Shown here one piece after another: positions 22,244 through 33,178 of a stretch of 64,000 nt of DNA. Position 1 is the stretch's first letter. Each line of letters starts with the position of its first letter. The notes beneath the pieces were generated by a model. That model was not told the DNA's origin. It made no database searches and was given only the letters and a program-made list of their open reading frames with translations. The DNA comes from Euclidia mi (lineage: Eukaryota; Arthropoda; Insecta; Lepidoptera; Erebidae), in NCBI GenBank assembly GCA_944739405.2, contig OX123209.2, positions 7,881,217 to 7,945,216 of the forward strand. The letters are read 5' to 3'. The position numbers were made by a program, and so were the translations under genes.

Positions 22244-22416
22244 AAGAATGTATACTTTGTTAAAGAAATTGTTTAAGTTTTTTAAATAATTATATTTATT
22301 GTTTCTAAAAAGGTTTTGTTTTGATTTATTTTAGTGTCAATGTTAGTTTCTAACATATTATTGTGATTTTGTTAAGGTGGTGTTTATGTTCAAAAATAGC
22401 ATTTAACAAGTTCATT

Positions 22417-25400
22417 TTTTTTTTAATACACATAGACATTTATTTTCCAAACAAAATCAACAATTACATAAAAAGATCCCTAAAAAGGGATCTCGCACTT
22501 GGACCCCATGGCCCCAAGGTTTCGACCCCAAACGGCTCAAATACATAATCTCCTACAAGATTTACGTATTTGCGCCGTTTGAGGGTCTCTGCTGAAGCAG
22601 CAGCAGCGCCCGCACAACCTGCTGTGCTGGAAAGATGGGATGGCGCAAGGGTATCGACACATGTCGCGTCCCATACCAAAGGCCTACCCAGCTTCCACGG
22701 CAGTAAAGACATCCCGTCCGGTCTCTTACCATCGTCGCGTGCCAAGCCCTGAGGTTCAAGTTGGGCTGGAACGCTAGCGATGACAAGAGCACGGCGCAGA
22801 ATGTCGTTGAGGTTGGCGTGTCGTGAAATACGACCCGCGCTCCTGCTGCATGACAGACCATGGTGACCAAGGCTATCGACAGCCTCTCCGCAGTGACAGC
22901 GATGCGGAGAGACACATGACGCGCCTAAACGGAGGCAAGTAGCGAAGCGGAAGGTTGTATCGTCCAACATGGTACCTATATTGGACGATGGCAGTGCCTG
23001 AAGCCAGAGGCCCGATTCCCATTCTCCCACAGCCAACAGGCGAGCACGCTCCGCAGCGCTGGCCGATGTATTGAGGAGTTTTTCTCGTACCACGCTGCAA
23101 AGCGGCCCATCCCATTGCCTCTGGGAGAACAAGTTTCGGGGTGACTCAGTTCCTGGACAAGAATTTCTCCAAGCGTTCATAGCATCGGCCTTACACGGCA
23201 CCTCAGAATCAACCAGTGTAGGTGCTAAAATTTTCCTGGTCAATTCTGCAGTGCTGTGGACCGATGACAAGAACGCTGGCAGGCTTACGTCAGAAATTTT
23301 GCGAACGCCGAGGCCGCCTAAGCGCACAGGTAAGGACGCCTGTTGCCACACTCGGTCGTTCAGAGCCACATTCAAAATTTTACTTAGAGTATTCTGTATC
23401 ATTTTGTCAATTTGAATGAGTGGAGTCGGATTTTTCCAAAAAGGTGAAGACCGTAACGCGTGTGTAAATTTAGGGACAAAAAGACAATATCGAATAATAG
23501 TAAAAGCTGAATGTATATTAATTTTGAGTAGCCTGTCTGAAACATCATTAAAATTTTGAATTTTTTCCTGTATAAAGGAATCAAAACCGTCGTCTAAAAT
23601 TGGGGACCCCAGGAGGCGAAGAGAACTTTTTTCAACTTGGGTGATATTGGGTGCCAGATATTGGAATTTTGAAAGAATAGAGGATTTATCTAAATTGTCA
23701 TTAATAAAAATTTCGCATTTGCTTGTATTCAACTCTAAGCCTATGGATAAAAATTTCGATTTCAGGAATGCTAGATCTTGATATACAGTGTTTACGTCAC
23801 CTCCCAGGGTTCCATCATCGAGGTAACAGATGTTTAATTTTGAATTTAGTTGGTTTATAACTGGATGGATGACCAAACTAAAAATTAGTGGTCCAAGAGG
23901 GTCACCTTGTTGACAACCGACGGCATATTCTAAAAGATGTTCCTTGTATATTAATTTAGAAGGGTGTCTGTAACATTGCCAAAGAAAATTGTAGATTTGG
24001 GGTGTTTCCAATTTAACTTGTGTCAACAAGGTGTCTCTATTGACTGAGTTAAAGGCATTCTTTAGGTCAACCTTCAAGACAACCTCACCTCCATTACAGT
24101 CAAGGTACGTTGACAAGGCATGTACAGCAGCCTCGCAGCTTCCTTTAGAACCAAATCCCAGCTGTTGTGGCTGAAATTTACAAGAAAAGCTGGTGTTAAA
24201 ATGGCGACAGCATATATTAGCTGCCATACGCCTGTACGTGCACCCCACGGCAATGGGACGAATGCCACCATCCCGCTTTCGTAAGGTGCACAGATTAGCA
24301 CCATACAAAACGTCGACGATGGCATCGTTCACATTGCCGGAGAGCATGAGATTAGTTAATGCCGTTAGCCCACTCAAAAGCGAGTCGCCGGCCGCCCCGG
24401 CGCTTGAACACACAAGATCCTTAAGATGTTGTGGTGTCAAGCCGTCGAGACCACCAGCAGACCCGCTCTGGAAGGAGCCAACGGCACCAACCACGTCCTT
24501 GGCTGTAATGCTGAGAAAGCCCGAGTCAGCGCTAGGTGGCTCAGGAAAGGAGAGGTTATCCCCTGGCGCTGGATGCTTGCTCTGCAGACTTGCGAGTGTG
24601 TCGGGAGAGCAAGGCGCCACCACATCGCTACTGAATAAGAGCCTGGACGCTCCCCTGATGTCACCTTCCCTTAGTTTCGACTCTACATGATGGAAGATGG
24701 TGCTGTTGCGGTGAGTTTTGGGAGGATGGTATTCTAATTTTGATGCCGAAATATTGCAGTTTTCCTTAATTTTTGTTGTTAAAGTTTTTTTTGTAAGCCG
24801 GTCTCCTTGAGCATGTAGAATTCTATAAGGGAAAGTGAGTAGCTGTTCCCAAGCCGTAATAGAATTCTCCCGGATGACAAGGCCTATGCAATGTCCTAGG
24901 TTTTGAGCCACCAAAGGCCTCGCACCACGGGGAATTCTCTTCAGAATCGGAATGGAATTTTTTAGCTGACTTAAATACTGCCAAAAGGGAATTTTAGGGG
25001 CGTCTGTGGGATTGTTCTGTGTAGTACTGGTGGAAGTAGTGGGGCCGGAAAGTACATTTTGGTTTTTGTGAATTTTTCCTAAATGTACTTTGAGGCCCCG
25101 CTCACATTTGAACAAACGTGCTTGGGGACAGATGGGGCAGCGCACCAAGGTAGTCGGTGTGTAAAGTTGACTGGCACTTACCTCCTCATCGCTTTTGCCA
25201 CCGTTATACGACATGAATTATACAGTTCACTAAAAATAAACTTATTTCTAAAATATAATATCAAAAACAATCAAAACAATCAACAAAATAGACACTGACG
25301 TTTGTCAAGCACTTTAATATTTTTATTGTCCGTGGCGGCGGTCCTTTGCCATCGGCCAGTGCGCTAGCGGAGGCCGGCATGGTGACACATTAGAGCTGTA

Positions 25401-25619
25401 CGTTTCGGTGCGCTTCGGTGAGCCCGAAACGGCGCTCCTCACACCAGCCAGCTAGAAATATTTTTTCCCGATGCAACGGTTTCAACGTATTTGGCTCTAT
25501 TCACTTTTCTTAGTGATCAAACGTTGGAGCGGGTGAAACCACTTTATGTTTATTCAACCAGATATCGTCACCACTGTGTTGGCTATTAATTATTGTAGCA
25601 AAATGAAAAAAAATATAAT
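22417..25619 (-). mobile_element. full-length non-LTR retrotransposon (RLE type), 11-bp TSD
   Basis: Exact copies of acaagttcatt at 22,406-22,416 and 25,620-25,630 bracket a 3.2-kb unit on the minus strand. It has about 405 bp of 5' leader, one 916-codon ORF, a short 3' region with AATAAA, and a 10-A tail. Full length, open ORF and exact target duplication indicate a recent insertion. It entered the 3' flank of gene X. Confidence 0.9.
22464..25214 (-). CDS. RT plus restriction-like endonuclease polyprotein
   Basis: A single intact 916-residue ORF encodes the whole retrotransposition protein. Residues about 25-50 form a C2H2 finger (CPICPQARLFKCERGLKVH, then LGKIH). The reverse transcriptase spans about 300-560: QQLGFGSKGSCEAAVHA, KVDLKNAFNSVNRDTL, GCQQGDPLGPLIFSL and the active-site box CYLDDGTLGG at about residue 466. 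After a thumb-like region there is a CCHC cluster (CHCGEAVDSLGHHGLSC, about 778). Then comes a PD-D-type restriction-like endonuclease (KRPDGMSLL...LVWDATCVDT, about 825-850). The order ZnF-RT-CCHC-RLE is that of early-branching, often site-specific LINEs (R2, R4/Dong, Utopia and relatives). The single finger and the LDDGTLGG box argue against canonical R2. The exact clade is unresolved; Utopia-like is my guess. No disabling change is visible. Confidence 0.85.
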   Translation of the reverse strand: MSYNGGKSDEEVSASQLYTPTTLVRCPICPQARLFKCERGLKVHLGKIHKNQNVLSGPTTSTSTTQNNPTDAPKIPFWQYLSQLKNSIPILKRIPRGARPLVAQNLGHCIGLVIRENSITAWEQLLTFPYRILHAQGDRLTKKTLTTKIKENCNISASKLEYHPPKTHRNSTIFHHVESKLREGDIRGASRLLFSSDVVAPCSPDTLASLQSKHPAPGDNLSFPEPPSADSGFLSITAKDVVGAVGSFQSGSAGGLDGLTPQHLKDLVCSSAGAAGDSLLSGLTALTNLMLSGNVNDAIVDVLYGANLCTLRKRDGGIRPIAVGCTYRRMAANICCRHFNTSFSCKFQPQQLGFGSKGSCEAAVHALSTYLDCNGGEVVLKVDLKNAFNSVNRDTLLTQVKLETPQIYNFLWQCYRHPSKLIYKEHLLEYAVGCQQGDPLGPLIFSLVIHPVINQLNSKLNICYLDDGTLGGDVNTVYQDLAFLKSKFLSIGLELNTSKCEIFINDNLDKSSILSKFQYLAPNITQVEKSSLRLLGSPILDDGFDSFIQEKIQNFNDVSDRLLKINIHSAFTIIRYCLFVPKFTHALRSSPFWKNPTPLIQIDKMIQNTLSKILNVALNDRVWQQASLPVRLGGLGVRKISDVSLPAFLSSVHSTAELTRKILAPTLVDSEVPCKADAMNAWRNSCPGTESPRNLFSQRQWDGPLCSVVREKLLNTSASAAERARLLAVGEWESGLWLQALPSSNIGTMLDDTTFRFATCLRLGASCVSPHRCHCGEAVDSLGHHGLSCSRSAGRISRHANLNDILRRALVIASVPAQLEPQGLARDDGKRPDGMSLLPWKLGRPLVWDATCVDTLAPSHLSSTAGCAGAAAASAETLKRRKYVNLVGDYVFEPFGVETLGPWGPSARSLFRDLFM

Positions 25620-25630
25620 ACAAGTTCATT

Positions 25631-26560
25631 ACTTACACTTTTGTATCATTCAAATAATTTCAGAGTTCGTTTTTTATGTGCTGTGATTTATTTTCTAAGT
25701 TTCATGTAAAAATTGTGTATTGACTTTTGCACTACACAAAGTGAGTGTAGTGTCGGTCACGCTTTGGGATGTAGTGTCTGTCACAATTTATTTTGCTAAT
25801 AAACATATTTCTTAAAAAACTTAAAGCTTTTATTTCACCATTTTATAATAGTTTGTTTCATGCACTTTCAATAAAAACACACCAGTACAGAGGAAGATTA
25901 TCGAAGTTTAAAAACACTCTCGAAAACGACTTCCTTTTGCATGTAGTGTCAGTCACGTTTATATTTTACTAAATAAATATATTTCAAAGTATCATTGGTT
26001 GCCATTTTTTTCTCTAGAGGATAATTGTTAAAACTGCTACAAAGCCATGTTTTAATTGAAACTAAATACATAGTACAGTCAACAGCAAAAGTACATGATC
26101 AAAATCAGAAATTCAATACTAATGAACGGAGTTCGCGTCAGAACTGTGTGGCATCGAAGTGATTCAAAAGTATGTGATTGTAAATTGTACCAATAATTTA
26201 CTACTAGTACAGCTGCCATATATTCGTGATCAGTTTTGACTCCAAAACTTATAAACTCAATTCACATCAGAACTAAGAAGTGAAAAAAATGTTCAAAACT
26301 AGTCAACAGTTAAAATCAAATATAAATTATGAAACTGAGGCCACGTAATCATGAGGCAAATAATTTATCCATACTTATTTTTTAATTAACCCAGTAATAG
26401 AACAACGCTATTGTATTAGGTTAAGACCTGTGATGATAGTGGTATGTGTGATTAAATAAATAAAAATAAAATAAATAAATAAAATAATTTAATTTGTTAT
26501 GTTTTACGGAAAAAGAGCTGAATTAGATAAAAAATTGCATATTTAATATATTTTTTATAG
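25631..26560. other. 3' flank of gene X with repeated tagtgtc(a/g)gtcac motif
   Basis: The motif occurs at about 25,747 (tagtgtcggtcacg), 25,771 (tagtgtctgtcac) and 25,940 (tagtgtcagtcacg), and again left of gene X at about 10,741. No gene is visible. The remainder is AT-rich. Confidence 0.5.
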
Positions 26561-26564
26561 ACTC

Positions 26565-26815
26565 ACGCCTTTATCCCCGAAGGGGTAGGCAGAGGTGTAA
26601 TATTACACTCACATTTCGACATGAATTTTTAGATCCCACGTAATAGGGGGCGAGACTATTACCGCTACCGGGAATATCACCAGACTCCGTGCTGCTACTG
26701 AGAATTTGGAAAAACCCAGTAACACTTTTGCCCGACCCGGGAATCGAAACCGATCCGCAGACGCATACGCTATCCACTGGACCACGGTGGCAGTCACTGG
26801 ACCACAGAGGCAGTA
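26565..26815 (-). mobile_element. tRNA-derived SINE
   Basis: On the minus strand the head contains an A-box-like TGGTCCAGTGGAT and a B-box-like GGTTTCGATTCC, followed by a body ending in 'tgcctaccccttcgggg' and 'ataaaggcgtgagtc'. Part of the head is duplicated (two 'ggtccagtg' units within 35 bp). It cannot be a functional tRNA gene because the acceptor and D-stem pairings are poor. The internal promoter boxes explain RNA polymerase III origin. Confidence 0.75.
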
Positions 26816-26935
26816 TTTGTATATTTAATATAATTATGCCAAAATTCATCTCAGATGTATTTTGTTTTTTGTAACTTCTGTCAAATGTTTAAAAGTAACT
26901 GAAGTGATACAAAACCATAATTCAATAAATTTTAT

Positions 26936-27315
26936 TGTTACGAGCTGGGGTTCGACGATAAATTATATACACTATGCCAGAAAAACTACACTTTATTCAC
27001 TCACACAATAACACTAGATACACACACTTTATTTTCACTTCACTAATAAAACACACTATTCACACCACTAGAACAACACTAAACACTTCCGACTTATTTC
27101 CTTCGCTTCTTGTTGATCGCTTCGATATTCATTGTAACTGTCCGGTCCGTTCGCTCGCACTCTATTTATACTGGCCGGATAACATCACTAGCGCATTCTA
27201 GATACTTCCACAAAACTGTCGCGAACAGTCTATGCTCGATACAGCAACGCCATCTAGTACAGAGTAGCTGAATTACCTTCAAACCACCGATACATTCAAT
27301 CTCTTCTAGTATTCT
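26936..27315 (-). repeat. Gypsy 3' LTR (truncated at its 5' side)
   Basis: The sequence matches the complete LTR at 31,350-31,763 from its right end up to 'tctcttctagta'. The bases corresponding to the LTR start (TGTTACGCCATCTATCGG on the minus strand) are replaced by pol sequence. Confidence 0.9.
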
Positions 27316-27336
27316 CTATCAGCTCAGCAAAGTTCT

Positions 27337-28893
27337 TCACAAACCGTCGAGTCGATAGTAGGAGCATAATCCGAGGAATGCTCTGACCTGCGTTTTGTTC
27401 TCTGGAACTGGCCATTCCTTCACGGCAATGATCTTTTCCGGGTCAGTTTGAATACCGTTCTCCGAGACCACATGTCCTAGAAAGTTCACTTGCCGTCTGA
27501 ATAATGCGCATTTCTTCGGACTCAGCTTCAAATTAGCTCCTCGTATCTTTGACAGCACTTGTTCCAAGTTTCGAAGGTGATCCTGGAAGGTGCGCCCCAC
27601 GATGATGATGTCATCCAAGTAGACCAGGCAGGCGTCTCCAATCAGTCCCATAAGCACTCGCTCCATCAGTCTCTCAAAAGTAGCGGGAGCGTTGCACAAT
27701 CCAAAAGGCATGACGTTAAATTGCCATAATCCTTTCCCTGTGAAGAATGCCGTCTTCTCCTTGTCTCGAGGATCTATTTCCACCTGCCAGTAGCCACTTT
27801 TTAGGTCTAAGGTAGAAAACCACTTCATCCCCGTCAGCGTATCCAGTGTGTCATCGATCCTTGGCAGCGGGTAGCTGTCCTTCTTCGTGATGTCATTCAA
27901 TCGGCGGTAGTCTACACAGAAGCGCATGCTGCCATCCTTCTTCTTTACTAGGACAACCGGAGAGCACCACGGGCTGGACGAAGGCTCGATTACGCCTTCT
28001 TTCACCATACCGTCGATCATCGCTTCCACTTCACGTTCCCGTGCCACTGGCACACGTCTTGGTCGCTGGCGAATCGGTGCTTCACTTCCCGTGTTTATTT
28101 TGTGCTGGACTAGTGCTGTCTTCCCTATGTCGGCATCACTGGTCGAGAAAATATCGGCGAACCGGTTTAACATCTTCTTAGCCTTGGTCTTCTCTTCTTC
28201 TGACAGGGTACTTTGGCAGTCCTCCAAAAGTGAAGACACGTCGAATCGTGCACCCTGAACCTTGTCGCTGGTAGGTTGCTCTTGACATCTAAGCATCCAA
28301 GCCGCTCCTTCATAGGTGCCCAATTCCGTCCCTTTTTTGAGCAACACTTCCTTGTCACTTGCATTTAGTGCGCGTACTGATGAAACTTTGGTACCCCTTA
28401 CCAACGTTCGTGCAATCTTCCATGAGGCATCTTCCTCTAGGCCTTCGATAAGTACGCAGCGGTTACCTCGACCAGAACTCCCGGGTAAACAAACCGGTAC
28501 TACCGTTTCCGACCGCGGTTGAAGCGTGACATTCTTCAGGCAGTGCACTTTTCCTGAAGTTGCGCCTTCCATGAAGACTTCTTCCGAGCCACATTTCAAC
28601 ACTCCTTGGTTAACATCGATCTCGCAGTGATACTTCCGCATGAAGTCTAGGCCTAAGATGCAGTCGTCCACTATATCGGCCACGATGACTTTGTGACGGT
28701 AAATTTTGTTGCCTAGCTTCAGATCCACCTCCATTTCACCTCTCGTAGCTGTTCTCAGATTCACACATTCATCGTTCCTGAAGCAGCCCCGAAGAACCCG
28801 TCTTGCCAGATGGAAACCGACGACTGTCCGAGAAGCACCCGTGTCCAATGTCAGCTTGCATGGTGTTCTGTTAATTTCGCCTTCGATGATCAC
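27337..28893 (-). pseudogene. Gypsy pol: protease and reverse transcriptase, truncated
   Basis: The 518-codon frame starts with a retropepsin-like domain (LTLDTGASRTVVGF, residues about 15-28). The reverse transcriptase follows from about residue 270: RRVPVAREREVEAMI, GVIEPSSSPWCSPVVLVKKK, RFCVDYRRLN, DLKSGYWQVEID, FNVMPFGLCNAPATFERLM and the catalytic VYLDDIIIVG. It breaks at AFLGLCSYYR, where five extra bases (a local tcgac duplication) shift the frame. Out of frame, the next few codons still encode RFVKNFAELIEN before sequence joins the LTR. RNase H and integrase are absent, so the copy cannot transpose on its own. Confidence 0.92.
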
Positions 28894-28920
28894 GCTGTTC
28901 CCGTCGCATGATTGCGAGAT

Positions 28921-29967
28921 CGAGATAAAAACTCAAAACTCAAAATCATTTATTCATTTAGGTCACAAAGTGACGCTTATGAACGTCAAAGATTAAAGTT
29001 AATTACTAGATGATTCTACATTTACATTTACTGCCACGTTCGCAATGCAATAGGTAGAACCACGAGAAAGAACGGGCAATAAAACTCGTGGCCACTCTTT
29101 TTAACTGCCAGTATAATTCTTTTACATGTTATATTTGTAAGGAGCTGCAACTGTTTCACATTGCGAGTTATCTACTATTGCAAAAGTTAATAGTTATTGA
29201 TATCATACTCAAGCAATAAATTATGTTCATTTAGTAAGCCTCCCAAAGTGAATATGGTGAAACAGGAGCATCCACTTACGTCTTTTGATGTAAGCAACTC
29301 GCGAACATGACTGTTCTGATCTATTGTGGAACAGTATGTTCCGAAAAGTAATGGTATATGAACCTGCAGCAATTTACAATCTATTAGTTAGCAGTTCATG
29401 ACCACGAGTTACCCTCACCTTACAAATCCGATAAATTATAATAAAAAGAGTAGAACAAGAATGCAAATGTAGTATAAAAGAGAATACGGTAATTAACTAC
29501 ACTATAAAACTGCCTATTGACCTAATAATAAAAAGAAATTGACCTAATAAAATAATATTTATTTCCAAGCGTACTTGTCGTCAAGATACTCATTTAAACT
29601 ATAATATGCCTTTAGTAAAAGATTATTTTTAACAATTGTCTGAAACGACCTTAAAGGCAAGTCTAAAATATTACTTGGTATTTTATTATAAAATCTTATA
29701 CTAAGCCCAATAAAAGAGCTATGCGTTTTGTGTAAACGGAAATATGGTACACATAATTTGTGCCTGTTCCTAGTATTAATATTGTGAATGTCACTATTCA
29801 TTTTGTAAGAATTTATATGTAGTCGTACATGCATAACACTGGCATAAATATATTGTGATGCTACAGTAAGAATACCAATATTTTTAAATTTTTCTTTAAG
29901 TGAGACACTTGTCTTTAACTGGTAAATGGCCCTAACTGCCCGTTTTTGTAATATAAAAATATTTTCG
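28921..29967 (-). mobile_element. LINE 3' end inserted between gag and pol
   Basis: On the minus strand the fragment begins with FILQKRAVRAIYQLK and continues through NTRNRHKLCVPYFRLHKT to YAWK* at 29,559. This is the C-terminal part of a Jockey/CR1-group reverse-transcriptase ORF. About 600 bp of 3' UTR ends in aataaatgattttgagtttt with a tandem tttgag tail. The 5' part is missing. No certain target duplication could be read. Confidence 0.8.
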
Positions 29968-30035
29968 ATGTCAGCGGCGGCTGACACTTGGGGCTCTTCC
30001 ATTACCAGCCAGCACCCGCCCCGCAGTCCTGGCTT

Positions 30036-31321
30036 CTACTCGTTTCCCTGCTCTCGCTGCCTGGCAGGCACATCAGGCGACCCCTTTGGTGGAGACAGGG
30101 TGTCACCAGGCTGCCTACGCTTTGGGCAGCTCAAGCGGATATGGCCTCTTTCTCCGCAGTTGTAGCACCGAGGTGACGACACAACTTCCCTGATGCGGTG
30201 ACCTCGGTCGTCGCGTCGCACTGCTTCCACCTCCAGAGCGTGGGCTAAGGCATCCTTGAGGTCCTTGAAGTGCCCAAGCCTCACTGCTGCTCTTACCTCC
30301 AGGTCCCGGATCCCATCCGTAAACGCCTGTATGAGGTTCCCATCAATAAGCGCAGGAGACGACTGGTATGCCTTCTTGACCAGCTTTTCCACCTCTAGAG
30401 CCGACTGCTGCAGAGTTTCTCCGGTGCGCTGCGTCCTGTCCTTCAGCTGAGCACGATACACATGTTCGAGGTGCGCGTCTCCGTACCTCGCCTCCAGCGC
30501 CTCAAAAGCTTCTCGTAGGTGACGTCTTGTCCGAGTGCCTCCAACACTGTCAAGGCCCGGTCGCGAAGGCCCAAGGTTAGGGCGGTTAAGGCCTGTTCTT
30601 TGGTCCACCCATTCGATCGCATCACAGCCTCAAACTGGATCTTGTATGCAGACCATGATGACGAGCCATCAAATGGTGGAACCTTAAACCCACGAGGTGA
30701 GGGCACTACAGTCGCAGATGTCACTTCGTTGGATCCGAGCCCACGCAATCTCCTCTCCACTTCAGCGACACAGGTGTCGTGATGGTCGTGTACACGCTTC
30801 TCTATAGAGGCGACGCGAGTCTCAAGCTGGTCGTGTACGAGCTTCTCCACGTCGCTGATACGAGCCTCGTGCTTCTGGAGCTCCTCCTTTACCACCTTCA
30901 GGTCCTTCCCTACAGCGGCGCTGAGGTCTTTCATCACCACCAGCTGTTCCTCCAAACGGCGGGCCTGCTCCTCCTTGTCGCGCTGCAGCTGTTCCTCTAG
31001 GCGGCGCGCGTGCTCCTCTTGACGGCGAGCCTGCTCCTGTTGACGGCGGGCCTGCTCCTCCTTGTCGCGCTGTCGCTGTTCTTCCATGCGGCGCGCGTGC
31101 TCCTCTTGACGGCGGGCCTGCTCCTGCATGAACGCCATCAGAGCCGCGATGTCGGGCACCGCCATGGAGTGTGCGCTTGCAGGCTCCACTGCAGCCGCGG
31201 AGTCGCCTGATCCACTAGACGATGGAGAAGGAACGTCTCCGAAGCGTCTCTGGTCCAGGTCTTGCTGGCGCTGGTTCCTGGTACGCACATCTTCAGTTTC
31301 TTCCTTCGGCATAACCGGCAT
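30036..31321 (-). pseudogene. Gypsy gag, one frameshift
   Basis: The N-terminal frame (31,321 to about 30,530) starts MPVMPKEETEDVRTRNQR. It carries a long repetitive coiled-coil of EEQARRQEEHARRxEEQxQR units, then a capsid-like core (FKVPPFDGSSSWSAYKIQFE, LGLRDRALTVLEAL). The frame shifts near 30,515. The second frame continues LREAFEALEARYGDAHLEHV and ends in a zinc knuckle, CYNCGERGHIRLSC, before a stop at 30,036. Gag forms the virus-like particle and binds RNA through the knuckle. The frameshift alone would break it. Confidence 0.85.
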
Positions 31322-31335
31322 AATTTATCCCTTTC

Positions 31336-31349
31336 TTCTGACACCAATT
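31336..31349 (-). promoter_or_regulatory. Gypsy primer-binding site
   Basis: Immediately inside the 5' LTR, the minus strand reads attggtgtcagaag. The TGGTGTCA core can pair with a tRNA 3' end finishing TGACACCA, as in tRNA-Leu. The position, directly next to the LTR, is diagnostic. The tRNA identity is inferred. Confidence 0.6.
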
Positions 31350-31763
31350 TGTTACGAGCTGGGGTTCGACGATAAATTATATACACTATGCCATAAAAAC
31401 TGCACTTTATTCACTCACACAATAACACTAGATACACACACTTTATTTTCACTTCACTAATAAAACACACTATTCACACCACTAGAACAACACTAAACAC
31501 TTCCGACTTATTTCCTTCGATTCTTGTTGATCGCTTCGATATTCAATTGTAACTGTCCGGTCCGTTCGCTCGCACTCTATTTATACTGGCCGAATAACAT
31601 CACTAGCGCATTCTAGATACTTCCACAAAACTGTCGAATAATCGCGAACAGTCTATGCTCGATACAGCAACGCCATCTAGTACAGAGTAGCTGAATTACC
31701 TTTAAACCACCGATACATTCAATCTCTTCTAGTACCCCCCATTCACCGATAGATGGCGTAACA
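31350..31763 (-). repeat. Gypsy 5' LTR, complete
   Basis: The 414-bp LTR reads TGTTACGCC...GAGCTCGTAACA on the minus strand. The 4-bp duplication ttat lies directly outside at 31,764-31,767. A third copy is at 18,398-18,809. Confidence 0.92.
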
Positions 31764-31767
31764 TTAT

Positions 31768-32544
31768 TATCTTTGCATGTTTGTGCATTTATGTTAATGT
31801 TCAAAAGTAGCTGATGCGATACAAAATTATAACTCAATGATTGCTTTTGCCTAGTCGGCTACAATATATCTGTCACAGTACACAGTGTACCTCTCTGTCA
31901 CAGACTAATGCTATGCCTTGCGTTTAGTTTATTTTTTTTATGTTGTACTTTTTCAGTGTCTGTGACAAATACAGTACTCCCGAATTAATAATGCGCATGC
32001 AGATATTCGTTAATTGTCGTATTCCCGGAAACACCCGAATCATTGAATTGTAAGAGCCCTAAACAATGCACTTGCATTTTGCAACTTGTTCGAAAGAAAT
32101 AGGAGTGAATATTATGTGTACACAATCGAAAACAATTCGGGCGGTCGGCGGCGGTCGCCGGTCCGGCAAAGGTCCGTCAGTCGTCTTTATATAATGGTGG
32201 TGACTGCACGTGTTCTCTCTGTGTGGAATTATATAGAGCTGCTATTACACACCCTTCTTGGTTTTGTTTTCAAAGGTGAATTTAATTATGTTATTCAAAT
32301 TTAAATAGTTTATTTTGTAAAATAGGTAAATATACTAACATTTTTCACGGCTTGTTAATATTAAAAAATTAAAAATACCTACTTTAAATACATACAAGTA
32401 CTAGAAAAAACATTAAAAAAGATACACACAATAAACAAATAGATATAGGAATAAATAATATTATAAAGTATATTAGTACATAACACAATAATACAACAAA
32501 TAAATAAAAATATGTCTAACTCTGCCTATACCATTTTTTTTCAG
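31768..32544. other. non-coding; partial match to the left flank of the Gypsy element
   Basis: The block at about 31,797-31,845 (aatgttcaaaagtagctgat...) resembles 26,884-26,930 (aatgtttaaaagtaactgaa...). The LTR element thus inserted next to or within a local duplication. No gene is visible before the mariner-like exon. Confidence 0.5.
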
Positions 32545-32559
32545 ACGTATTCTTCCAGA

Positions 32560-33178
32560 ATGGATAAATTGAAACGTGGAAAGCCACTTAAGTCACAAGC
32601 ACGGCAAATGGTATTTAATGTGTACCTTTATTTCTTAAATGAAGTCAATGTTTTCAAAAAAGACAATGATGGTTATTTAAAAAAAAATCAGGACCGTGTC
32701 ACAAAAGCTACAGGAATTTCACGACGAAATTTGACTAATATTTTAAACGAAAAAACACAGAATCAATCAATGAAATTTTCCACACCGAAAAAAGGAAAAC
32801 CTAAAAGTAGATTTCGGCTGGGACTTGATGATTTCGACTACTGTGTTATTCGTAATATGATATACAATTTTCACTTGACGCTCAAAGAACTCCCAACTGT
32901 AAATAATTTGAGAAAAAAGTTGATCGAAGCTATTAATTTCAAAGGCTATGCAGAGACTTTAAGGCTGATCTTGAAAGAAATGGGGTTTATGTTTCTGAAA
33001 ACTGATAATAACAGACGGTTACTTATGGCAAAGCATGATATACGTTTAAAAAGGATCAAATATCTCAGAGAAATACAACAGCTGAGGAATTCCGGTAGAA
33101 ATATAGTGTTTATGGACGAGTCATACGTGCATACATCACATACTAAGGGTAAAACTTGGCAAGATAGCAGCAAAAAAG
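32560..33178 (+). pseudogene. mariner/IS630-like transposase, C-terminus missing
   Basis: From MDKLKRGKPLKSQARQMVFN a helix-turn-helix region (NQDRVTKATGISRRNLTNIL) leads to the first catalytic block, IVFMDESYVHTSHTKGKTW. Preceding motifs (LILKEMGFMFLKTDNNRRLL, RLKRIKYLREIQQLR) fit the IS630-Tc1-mariner fold. The frame ends soon after the first aspartate, near a possible AAG|GTAATG donor at 33,178. The second Asp and the Glu are not found downstream, so the gene is truncated or its last exon is lost. An acceptor-like 'ttttttttcag' at 32,544 suggests that 32,545 is an exon start. Confidence 0.75.

Larger units (their letters stand above)
26936..31763 (-). mobile_element. Gypsy LTR retrotransposon with internal deletion
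   Basis: LTRs lie at 26,936-27,315 (3', missing its first about 30 bp) and 31,350-31,763 (5', complete, TG...CA). The insertion is flanked by ttat at 26,932-26,935 and 31,764-31,767, a 4-bp TSD. Gag and the first half of pol remain. RNase H and integrase are gone because the pol sequence joins directly to the LTR at about 27,315. A LINE fragment sits between gag and pol. The two LTRs differ at several positions and by an 8-bp indel, so the copy is not recent. Confidence 0.92.

Noticed and set aside
22570..24690. Plus-strand frames up to 165 codons
   Set aside because: Antisense shadows of the intact RLE LINE ORF.
22406..25630. U2 snRNA target for the RLE LINE, as described for Utopia
   Set aside because: The flanks do not resemble U2 snRNA and are clearly the 3' side of gene X.
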